From Gnetum montanum (taxonomy: Eukaryota; Streptophyta; Gnetopsida; Gnetales; Gnetaceae): a stretch of 64,000 nt of DNA. The stretch is from contig MNCI01003361.1 in NCBI GenBank assembly GCA_015680685.1, positions 330,455 through 394,454 of the forward strand, given 5' to 3'. The notes beneath the pieces are model-generated. The model was given only the letters and a program-made list of their open reading frames with translations. It did no database searches and was not told the DNA's origin. How positions within the stretch are numbered: position 1 is the first letter of the stretch; each line of letters begins with the position of its first letter. Shown piece after piece: positions 1 to 9,885 of this stretch. A program made the translations under genes and the position numbers.

Positions 1-1290
1 ATTATAAACATTTGGATTCGGAAAATGTGAAGGGTGCCTCCAGTCTAAGGGTGGATTCCCCCACGACTGGGATTGTTGCCACTGTGGTCTAACACGGTAT
101 CTCTGTACGAACTCTGGATGTAACGTGTTTCCCCAATGCTCATGTAGATGTAACAATATGGGGCATTGACCCTTGGGGTGATCGTACAGGCATATGTTGC
201 ATTCATATGTATGATTGGCAGTTGAGCGCTTAGTCCCTTCGTTCCGTCGTTTCGAATGTCTATTATTTCGCCCTACTTCTTGGGTTGTGAAAACTTTATC
301 TCCAATGGTGTTGATATATTCTCCACACTTTTGATTCATCCATTCCAACATCTTATTGATCTTTGCCTCTGCTTCTTCTAACGATTGTTGTATTAGCAAA
401 GATGATGTTTCCACCTTGAGATTTTTTGATCTCTCCTTGTTATGATCATGGACCTTTGTTGAGTTAAGATTTTGGTCCCATTGATGTTTTTCAATACTCT
501 CCCAGGTAGCTATTTCTCCTTCTTCTTTTGCTACCCGCTTAATAAGCTCTTGGATTTGATGGGTTCGTAGGTTGTATAGTTGACCTCGGGCATACGTTCC
601 TAAGGTCTCTCTTGTTTCATTACATAGCCCATTAATGATGTGGTACATTAGCCTTTCCTCGGGAAACCCATGGCCTGGACAATTGTTTAATAGTTCATCA
701 TATCTTTTTAAGGCCATGTCCAAGGGTTCATGTTTTTCTTATTTCCATCCTTGGATTTGTTTCCTCAAAGCTGACACTCTTGCATAGGTTTGATATTTTT
801 CGTTAAAGGCCTCTACCATTGTTGGCCAGCGTCGTATCGAGTTTGGTTTTAACAATCTATACCATACTTTAGCTTGGTCAACGAGTGTCATAGGAAAGAG
901 CTTCAGTTTTTGCCAACTGTTATCAATGTTATTCCATGTGCAGGCATCGTAGAAGGCTAGGAAATGTTGATGCGGATCTAAGTCATAGCCTCTTGAAAAT
1001 TTAGGAAAGTTGTTTAAATCGAGCCTGGGTAGTCGGCTCTCTTTACGATGCCTACGTGAGATTCGAACAGCCTCTTGTAGTTGCGTGAAGCTTGTAGTGG
1101 CCAGGGGGGGTTCATCGTCATCGGGTAAGTTAGGTTTTCGTGTGTTACGATGACGTTGTTTTTGTTCATTCTTATAGGAAACTCCCACTTCAGGTTGTAT
1201 ACTCCAATCTTCATCGTCAGATAGCTCATTGGTCCTCCAATGAACTTCCTCACTAAGTGTGTTGTTATTATCATTTTGTCGGAGAGACAT
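1..1290 (-). pseudogene. Ty3/gypsy gag fragment of element E1, running off the left edge
   Basis: This is the capsid/nucleocapsid region of an LTR retrotransposon read leftward. An ATG at 1288-1290 opens 183 codons that stop at 739. The same frame then stays open to base 1 after a single TAA, where the sister copy E4 has a Gln codon. The core has the plant retrotransposon gag pattern (DPHQHFLAFYDAC, then WQKLKLFP, WYRLLKP, FNEKYQTYARV). A Cys-Cys-His-Cys finger with spacing CX2CX3HX4C lies at 163-201. E4, E5, E6 and E7 carry the same blocks in the same order. The single nonsense codon suggests recent decay, but the rest of the element is outside the window, so coding capacity downstream is unknown. 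Confidence 0.85.
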
Positions 1291-1402
1291 GTTGTGTGTG
1301 AATTTATGTGAATTTTTAATAATTATTATTTTCTGAAAGATATATCGTTAAGTTCTTTACAGTGACCTTGTATGATATAACTAATCTAGATAACTAGCAC
1401 CA

Positions 1403-1420
1403 TCCCCGGCAACGGTGCCA
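1403..1420 (-). other. Primer-binding site of E1 (tRNA-Asp type)
   Basis: On the minus strand TGGCACCGTTGCCGGGGA starts two bases after the LTR end. It matches the known plant PBS complementary to the tRNA-Asp 3' end at 17 of 18 positions (A for G at position 5). This PBS is typical of Athila/Tat-type Ty3/gypsy elements. Confidence 0.85.
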
Positions 1421-1421
1421 A

Positions 1422-2424
1422 TGATGAGTGGCGAGGTACCCCTACACTCAACCATACGAAACGAGCGTCGCACGTGCGATCTGGTCGAACTCCGCAGATG
1501 GACTAGTTGTGGTATCTAGATAGTTAGCCTTAGGTTGTAGTTCGCTATCTTCCCATCTAGACTAGTTTTGGATATGTCACGTATGGTTTAGTCTAGATTA
1601 GGTGTATGATGTGTCCTAATTCTACGCTACTCCTGATGGTAGTGGAAAATAATATTAACTAAGCTAAGCTAGGAGGGAAAGGGTAAGAAAATCTAATCTA
1701 GCCTAAGTGCGATGAGCAACCGATTCCTTGATCAACCGTACACATCTTGGACTTCGTGCACGACTGCCACTGGGACTACCAAGCATAGGCCTAGGTACGC
1801 CACTGGGATTACCAAGCGCAGACCCCAAATACGCCACTGGGTTACCAAGCGTAGATCGCCCTAGCTACACCACTGGGCTACCAAGCAGTCACACTTAAAT
1901 GCTTGTAATCAAGTCGTACTCGTTCCGCTTCTAGGAGTTTAAGGGTGAGAGACTAATCGCGATGAGCAACCGATTCCTTAACTATCTGTACACACCCGTG
2001 GATGCTCGTAGTTAAGTCGTACTCACACTACACTATGAAAGCAATAAATAACATTAAATAAATAACAATAAATAAACTAAGTGAATGCTGCAATGATGAA
2101 GTAATCTCGATCTTTATTTCTGGTCATGTGCATGTCCAAGTACGACACACTCGAATAAAGACACTGTACAATCACATTCACCACACTGCGGGCAGACATG
2201 GGAAAAATTCTAACTCTGGAGGGATCAAACTGCCAAAGCTTCGCTACTCTAAAACTGGGATCTTGAAATAAGGGAGAGCCGCCTCTTATTTATAGACATG
2301 GCGGCGGACTGCGATATCGCATACGCGATATCGTAGGGAAGGACGCGATATCACGTACGCGATATCGTGGGGGATGCAATATCGTGTACGCGATATCGCG
2401 GCCTGTGCGAACCGCGTCTCATCA
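1422..2424 (-). repeat. 5' LTR of E1
   Basis: On the minus strand it starts TGATGAGACG and ends CTCATCA, so the ends are TGATG...CATCA. It is about 1003 bp, against 862 and about 800 bp for sister LTRs at 2620 and 17353. The extra length is internal duplication (see 1766-1886). U3 (2300-2420) contains about six GATATC-centred palindromes, and TATAAATA lies at 2287-2294 in minus sense. Bases 2425-2429 (AGCTG) would be the right copy of the target duplication; the left copy is outside the window. Confidence 0.85.
1766..1886 (-). repeat. Four-copy repeat inside the E1 LTR
   Basis: Units of the form GCCACTGGGATTACCAAGC begin at 1766, 1799, 1833 and 1869, about 34 bp apart. Sister LTRs have two copies of the reverse-complement motif (CTTGGTAATCCCAG), and E7 has three. 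Confidence 0.8.
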
Positions 2425-2619
2425 AGCTGCCAACAAAGGCCTAATGTCATTGTAATAAGGTGTCCACCCTTGTTGTCATGAACACCAGTTTTGTCAAGTC
2501 TTGTAATGATGATCCGTTCACATGTCATCCCATTAGTTCCATTTCCCTCAATAATTCCATACCTTCTCGATATTATTGTAAGGAACTCGAGGACGAGTTT
2601 TCATTCAGTCATGGGGGTA
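2425..2619 (+). other. 3' non-coding end of element E2 with polypurine tract
   Basis: This stretch aligns by eye to 23345-23543, just upstream of the E4 3' LTR. Shared words include ATGATGATCCGTTCACATG and GGAACTCGAGGACGAG. It ends in the purine tract ATGGGGGTA directly before an LTR. The 5' part of E2 is cut off by the insertion of E1. Confidence 0.8.
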
Positions 2620-3481
2620 TGATGAGAAGCAATATCGCATGGGCTGTGATATCGCGTACGCAGTATCGCGGCCGTCGCGATATCGCGTCGTCCCCTGCGA
2701 TATCGCGGTCCGCCGCCAAATCTATAAAGAAGAGGCGGCACTCCCCTTATTTCCCATCCTAGGCTAAAAGTAGGGAAACTTTGGCAGTTTGATCACTCCA
2801 GAGATAGACTATTTTCCATGTGCCCATAGTAGGAGTCCCCAAGTGAATGGATCTTTATTCCCCCCCCATTGTACTTGAACGCAAGTTGTGTACGGCAATA
2901 AAGACGAGCTTTGTGGATAAACCTTGCAGTGCATGGAATAGGTTTATTACATGCTATTTTTTACCTGTTATTTATTACCTGCATTAGCGTGGCATGAGTA
3001 CGACTTGATTACGAGCATCTACGGGTGTGTCCGGCTAGTCAAGGAATCGGCTGCTCATCACGTTTAGGCTAGTTAAGTGCCTTAGTATGACCACTTCGAG
3101 CACATGCGTTACGTGTGGTGATCCCAGTAATGATTAGCGTTTGGTAGCCATAGTTGTATAGTTCAGGGTGTGCACGGTAAGTGGGAATGGATGCTAACGC
3201 TAGTTAATTTAGACTTAGGTCCTTAGTTAGAGTTAGTTAGTTCTCTCAACCCTTCACCCTTTAGCATAGGAGAAAAACCATAAAAGACCATAAAAATCAT
3301 ATACCTTGGACTTACTTAACCATACACCGTGACAACAACAAGTAAGTCTCGAAAGACAATGAATGATTAACCCCAAGTGTTCCATGGGGTGTTTAGGCCT
3401 TTAGTCTGCGGAGTTCGACCGGATCACGCGTGCTACGCTTGTTTCGTATGGTTGAGTGTAGGGGTACCTCGCCACTCATCA
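2620..3481 (+). repeat. 3' LTR of element E2
   Basis: It runs from TGATGAGAAG to CTCATCA (862 bp). U3 (2628-2712) holds about five GATATC/GTATCG palindromic units, TATAAAGA is at 2723-2730, and the 3' third shares long stretches with the LTRs at 17353 and 23544. E1 is inserted in opposite orientation just upstream. Confidence 0.85.
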
Positions 3482-4740
3482 ATCTGCCACCACTAGTAAC
3501 AACAAGGAGATTCAACATCAACAAATCTTTAAAGACTTCTACAATTTTGTAAACTTTGATATTTGTACATTCTCTCTTTATCATTTTGGAATACATCCAC
3601 TCAAATAAAACTGTGTAATGCAGCACTCTAGTTTTATAATGGTAGTCAATCTAGTCTTTATCACCCCATAATTTTTTGTAATGAAACTTCATCCATTTTT
3701 ATATAGCTCAAGGATGAGTTTTTAGTTAGTCATGGGTATCATGAGACTTGATATGTCAAGCAACTTCATCAATGCATTTCCATCAATGAAGCCTCATTGA
3801 TGCATCCCCATTAATGCATCTTGGATATGTCAACACATATGTGTCGATGAGGACACGTTGATGCATTAACTGACAATGCATATTCATTAACACAGCCCCA
3901 TCAATGCATCCTTGTTGACACATCTCAGTTGATGCAGCTAAGTGTGTTAATGCATCCCCATCGATACAATGCCTATATTTGCTTATAAATATGCAAGCAC
4001 CCATAGCGTATTTTGCACCATTCGATTAGTAGTGTAGCTAGACTCTTGTAGTTTTATTCTATAATCCTAGAGAATAGTTAGTGAGTGCCCATAGTGTGGA
4101 TTTGAGTTAGTTGTATGATATCTTATTCAAGTGGCATTGTACCTAGGCACATTCCATGAACAATGATAAGATTGAGATTGATTCATATTCATTGTAACAC
4201 TTTGAGTTAGAATAGATTTACTTTTAATGCAATTTACTTTCCATGTTCTTAGTTAATATTTACATTTTCATGTATGTTAATCAATTGGCAGAATGAGCAT
4301 AACCATTTTTGAGCATAAAAACGTATTCTCTTGGTAATTTCAGTAGTGTTATTACTTGCTTCATTTAGTAGCATAAGACTTGGTAATCCTAGTAGTGGGT
4401 ATGTGAGTTTAGGACATGTACGACAAGCTGGGAACGAACATTCATCTACCTTAGAATAGTTTAGGATTTATCTTCTCGTTATTAATTAGTTTAAATAATT
4501 AATTTCTACATGATTATTGAATTAGTTTAAGGATCACACAACATCAATAATCATATGCCTCACTTTGGACTAAATCATACGTGACAAAACTACCACTAGT
4601 ATAAGTGAGAAGATAGTAACCTACAATCAAGGCTTAACAATCTAGATACCACACTAGTTCCATCCATGGAATTCAACCGAATTGCACATGAACACTTGTG
4701 ATTCCTATGGTTGGGTGTAAGGGGTACTTGCTGCTCATCA
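3482..4740 (+). mobile_element. 3' end of element E3 with a degenerate LTR (3739-4740)
   Basis: A decayed copy of the family 3' non-coding region (3600-3738) ends in AGTCATGGGTA. An LTR of about 1 kb follows, starting TCATGAGAC and ending CTGCTCATCA. Its U3 (3770-3965) is an array of TGATGCATC-type words rather than GATATC. TATAAATA is at 3984-3991. No coding is visible. E2 sits immediately upstream, so E2 probably inserted into the 3' part of E3. Confidence 0.65.
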
Positions 4741-7700
4741 ATAGTATAACATGACATCAATTTACCAAATTATCTTTTAACACCTTAATTTCTTTGGCAA
4801 TTGTTTATCTTTGTTCCTCAAACTCTTAATAAAATTTCTACCCTTCTTAGGACATTGACTTTAACATTGTAACATATTACACATAGGGGTCACTAATTAA
4901 GATTCTATTATATGACCTATGAACCTTAAAGTAGGAATTTTCATATAGGAAAATATAATCTAAATGTCTAATCCTATGGTCTAAGTCTAATTAAATAATG
5001 GTTAGTTCTACATTGTCCAATAGTTAAGTTATTTAGAATAAAGTATTTGGTTGTTAAAGTTATAGGCCTACTTATAGAGCACTTATATGATAAATTTGAC
5101 ATCATCATTAGATTCACATGAATGAAAAATACTATCTAGTTATTAGAAGGAACGACAAATACTAAGTTATTACAATTTAGATATTCAGGTATTAGGGCAC
5201 ACCTTAAGGAAATGCTAGAAAATATAATTTTTAGATCTTCCTAGATATAGTTTAACTTCACAATCACATTCATAAGGTTAAAATCTATTGAAAAAAACTA
5301 TTTATTTGTTAAGAAGGACTTTCGAGTTTCAAAATTAGAGTCATTTCCTTCTCTTAAATTAGGGCACTTCTTAAGAAGTCACTCATTTCAATACTAATCT
5401 AGACTAGATGTAATTAAATTTTTAGTTTTTAAAAGAATTGCTACCAACCTACCTATTTTGTAGGTTCATGTACAAGTATGATCTAATATATAAACTTTAA
5501 TTAAGTATATTTATCTTAAAGAAAGAAGATGGAGAAAGCTTTTCCCTTTCCCCATTTATTTGTCATAGAATTGACTAGAATTATAAAGATAGGAAGTGAT
5601 GGTGCTCTCAGGTACTGTCAATTCCTCTACTCCTTATCTTAGGTAGCATTCTTAGTAAGGGCATGTAGTAGGGTAACAAACGGATATGTGGTAATAAGGT
5701 AAGTAGTGTGTGGTAATGAAAATGACATGAAATAACTATGGGGGTAAAGGACATGGAAGTAAAAATAATAAGCATAGGTAGCATGCACTAGCGGTGGCAT
5801 GCCAAGTGAAGGAAGGAAAGGTTAGTGCATGACTAAGGATTTGGCAAGGTGTGCCACTTGCAGGTTCCTATAGGATCACACTAATCCTATTCCTTGTAGG
5901 GTCCATTGTGATCCTTAACACATTTTTTTGTTTTTGTTTTCTATAGCTTAGGCAAAGGAGATACAACAAACAAGGGAGGATATTGTATGTGATAATAACA
6001 ACAAAGAAGGCTATGAAACAAGGTAGATTGGTGGGCATTGTGATGGTCAAGATGGAAGAGGAGCACATTTTAAGTGGTGGCTATGTTGGATGAGCTTGTA
6101 AGTATAGAATTATGCAATAGAGAATCGAGAACAAATGACAAAACAAGCAAACAATAGAAACATTTTCCTTTTCTACAAGTGTTAGGTTTGTGAGATTGTG
6201 TTGGGAATTAAGGCTATGCAACCCCTTTGTAGTGTGTATTGTTGGGTGCCACAGAGTTATGTGGCCCCATTACCTTATTGCATGTGGCCGAATGTCATAA
6301 AATCCTAAGGGTTTAATTTTTTTTAAAAATTTATTTTTGTAATTTTTAAAATTTAAAATAAATTTATCATATACTTTATAATAAATGTTAATAATTTGTT
6401 AACAAGCATAACTCCAATCGAGACAAAATTGGTAGCATTGAAATTATCTTACCGAGTACTATGTATTGGACATGATTTTTAGGCATAGAAACTAAGTTAA
6501 ATTATCATAATTTTTGAAAAAATACAATCACCTATTTCCTAAAATTGGCTTTATTAGTCTCATCTATAGATGAAATTATGAATTTTAGGTAACTTTACTT
6601 GAGTTATGAAGTGATGGGGTAGACTTTAATAAGAAAATATAATATATTTAATCCTCTCATTGCCTAAGGTATGATGTCAACATGTCTAGTTCCTAAATCA
6701 TGACTTTAACACTACAGATTATGAAGCTTAATTTCTCTTGTTAAAAATCAATGCACTATCATTCAAAAGAACTTTACAAAGTTTTGTAATATGTCAGGAT
6801 CTTTGATAAAGCAATTTTGTAATGAATAATCTTCTTTTCTTTAGATAACTTTCTTTTATAATTTGGTATTTTTAGATCTTTTGGTTGTAATAGTTTGTTT
6901 CTTCATTACAAACAACTATATTTTCTTCCTCTTTTTTCTTATAATGACACATACTAATTTGGTATTGACCAAACCTTTAACATGGCAAGGGATTACAACT
7001 CATCATAATTAACATAACACTTTGTTATGATTTGTAACACACCATCATAAATAACTCTACACTTGTTAGGATTCATAGTATTGAGTAATCGTATGAATCA
7101 TAACAGACAGTTATGACTTGAGTGACTTAACTAAACAACATTGACTTACGAGTCAAGACAATGTATGAATTACTATCTAACATGTCTAATCTACAAAAAA
7201 AGATGTTAAAAGGGTAAGGCACATCATTATTTTCTAATGAATGTTAATCTTCCTAAAGACCCATTTTTTATAGCCCTTACTTATGAAGTAGAGGACATCT
7301 ATAGTTAGCTTGATTTCTTTATGTTAATTCAATTAGGTTTTCTAGTGGATTTCTCTGAATAAATTTAAGGATTTGGTATTTACTAAAGGAAAAACTCAGT
7401 AACAAGGCAATGACCTAAATTGGGAGGAGGATTACTCCTAGTACTTAAGAAAGCAGGATCTCTAACCTTCTAAGAAAAATGCTAAAGATTATCTTTATTG
7501 CTTCCCTAAATTGTGACCTAATGGTTTGAATAGTTAGTTGACTAAGGAAAAATCTACCATGATTAAGAAATGGGTAAATGTTACCTTGAAGGTACTAAGG
7601 AATCTCTTGCAGTTGATGCACCTTGCTAGTCCTTTGTTTCTTTGATACCATTGATCATAACTCATTTCATGGGCATGGCTTTTCTTAGACATGATACATT

Positions 7701-7796
7701 TTTATGATGGTTTATGGTTCACCCTAGATTGTGGCTCATCGTTCACCCTTGGATGATGGTCAACCCTTGATTTTTATTTGCCTTAGGTGGTGGTTT
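4741..7796. other. AT-rich DNA without a recognisable gene
   Basis: Only short open frames on both strands, no domain motifs and no RNA gene. Some of it may be old transposon sequence, since it lies between element ends, but I cannot assign it. Confidence 0.6.
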
Positions 7797-8087
7797 GCTT
7801 TGATACTAATTGTGACATTTGATTCTTACATGTCATAGCAAACATCAAACAAATGTAATATTTAAGATTAAGCATAGTGAATATGCTAGAGAAAATATAA
7901 AAGAAAATGAAAAAGAACTTTATTAATAAGAAAGTTGAAAATGAATAAGTGTATTTGAGTCACATCTTCAAGGGTTCTCTCTAGAGACATGCCTATAATT
8001 GCAATGCACCCTTTCATTAAGGGTCTTCTAATAATAATTACAACACTTTATTATGAAAAGACACCATTTAGAAATGGTGACGTGACA
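7797..8087 (-). repeat. Candidate small LTR with adjacent tRNA-Met-like primer site
   Basis: On the minus strand the block 8087-7811 begins TGTCACG and ends TGTCACA (277 bp, TG...CA ends). It is followed at 7810-7797 by ATTAGTATCAAAGC, which resembles the plant initiator-Met PBS TTGGTATCAGAGC. No second LTR or pol was found to the left. This could be a solo or truncated Copia or TRIM-type element, or a chance resemblance. Confidence 0.35.
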
Positions 8088-8749
8088 AGCCCTCATCAAT
8101 ATAGTAGGTTACACTAGCTTTACTTTACCAATAAATCCAAACTTGCTTTGTCCTTAACCATTCTCCTCCTCCTTATTCTTAGAGCAATTTTTTTTTTTCA
8201 AATTGTATTGAATATGACCAAATTTCTCATAGAAATTTTGATAATGTTTTCTATTGTACTCTTACAAGAATTCTTATTGTTACTACGGGATATTTGAATA
8301 TTTTCAATTTTTGGGACTGTTTCGACCCTGAAAATCTTGAAACCCTCCTGTAGCTGTTGCAGCCGTTGTGGGCCTGAACCCAATTGACGCCGCCACTGCC
8401 CTGTGTGCCCAGCGAGGTGCTGAAGCTACCCTGGGTGCAGCAGTTGGGCTTTGCCTGTGTGCAGCTGCTGGTGATGGTCTGCGCGCCGCCGCTGGAAACG
8501 CCTGTGTGCGCGCCGCCGTCGTTGGTGAATCCGGCCTGAGCGCCGCCGTCCTCCCGCGCGTTCTTACCGTAATTGCCGTAGTTTTTCATTCTGGTTTTTT
8601 TTAAAACAAAACGACACTGGGAAGGCAACAACAGGCAACCCCATATTTGGATAGATTTGATTGCAGCGCTTGCCGTTTTGTCTACCGTTGATCTTTAACT
8701 CGGGATTCTGGTGCTTTACGGCTAGATTATCGGCGTTGAGCTTGTTCAA
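8088..8749. other. Spacer with a GC-rich patch (8340-8610), possible LINE-1 5' UTR
   Basis: The patch is far richer in G, C and CpG than its surroundings. It is open in several frames at once, as GC-rich DNA tends to be. The translations (Ala/Cys-rich on plus, Gly/Thr/Gln-rich on minus) match no family I know. It lies directly upstream of LINE-1 ORF1, so an L1 5' UTR or internal promoter is plausible. A host CpG-island remnant is the alternative. Confidence 0.4.
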
Positions 8750-9885
8750 ATGGATGTGGAGCTTTCTTCATGCAAGGATATGGACGAACCCTCAGCAGAT
8801 GCTACTTCTTCACTTCAGGGAAGTTCTCCCAACTTAGAATTTTTGGATTTTCTTTTACTTGATGACATCTTTGAATCTGTTTCTCAAGATTTTTCTTCAC
8901 GTTTTATTTTTTTTCAAATAGTGGATTTTCTACCTCGATCATTAAGCATCAATTTGCATATTAAAAATATTTACAAACCCACGGGATATAGGTCTTACAC
9001 GCTCGATACTATGCTTGTAATTTTGTCCTCGTTGAACTTTCTGAGGCTTCTCACATCGAGAGAGCTCTCTCTCTTCGAATTTTTCCTGCTCGTAATGCTA
9101 CACTTATCGCTCAGGCTTGGAAATTTGATTTCAATGTTAGGGACCTAGCCTTTAATATTATCCCTTGTTATGTAGAGTTGCCTAATTTTCCTTTAATCTT
9201 TTCATTTGTTGAGCGAGACATAGTTAGCACCTTAGGCCGAGTCATCTCCGACCATGGAATTGAGGTTAACGGGGCTCACTTTTGTTGCTACTGTATCAAA
9301 CTTGACATTTCCCAAAAGAAAACCACTTTAACCTTAGGAGCTGGAGGCAAATTTTTTACTCAAAAGGTAGACTATTTTTATCTTCCCAACTCTTGTAGCT
9401 ACTGCCATCGTGCAGAGCACCACATTTCTACCTGTCCCTTTCTAGCTAAGAAAAAATCCCAAACCAATTATCCCAAATCCAATCCTGTAGTCACTGCTCA
9501 ACCTAACCCACCACTTGATCCCATTAAGTTTGGTTCTACTTCTAACAATGCTCCACACCTTTCTTTCTCATCTACTCCCTCTAATGCAAGAGTCTCCCAA
9601 TCCCATTCTCTCATTAAGGCCAGGTCCAAGGCACCAATCATCCAATCACAATCAGTCAAAGATTCACTTTTACGTGATGAGTTTGTAATGGTAGGGGGAA
9701 GGAAAAGGGCCAAAGCATCTAAAACTACTGCTCCCCCTTCCTCTTCTTCACCCAAAACTAACCCAGCTTTAACTATTAATACAAGCAACTCCTTTGCAAT
9801 TCTTTCCACTACTATGATGACTGACATCCCTAACCCAGATTCTTCTATTGCCCTATCACTCATAACATCTAGAGCTTCCCCATGA
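8750..9885 (+). pseudogene. LINE-1 ORF1 (RNA-binding protein, frameshifted)
   Basis: ORF1 proteins of plant L1 elements bind element RNA. The first ATG (8750) opens 132 codons. The homologous frame then shifts near 8990-9020, where a different frame gives the DUF4283-like stretch ending in YVELPNFPL. From about 9178 one frame runs 235 codons to TGA at 9883-9885. It carries a canonical CX2CX4HX4C knuckle (CSYCHRAEHHISTC, 9394-9435) and then a Ser/Pro/Thr-rich basic tail. The TGA overlaps the ORF2 ATG in the tetranucleotide ATGA. Family assignment rests on the knuckle, the preceding motif and the position before ORF2. Confidence 0.85.

Noticed and set aside
2290-2424. CRISPR-like array of palindromic repeats
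   Set aside because: Units are irregular, spacers are not constant and it lies in the U3 of a plant LTR.
3783-4004. 73-codon minus-strand ORF in the E3 LTR
   Set aside because: It is produced by the TGATGCATC repeat array and the TATA region, not a gene.
8368-8604. Ala/Cys-rich plus-strand ORF of 78 codons
   Set aside because: It comes from GC-rich composition, has overlapping open frames on both strands and no family resemblance.
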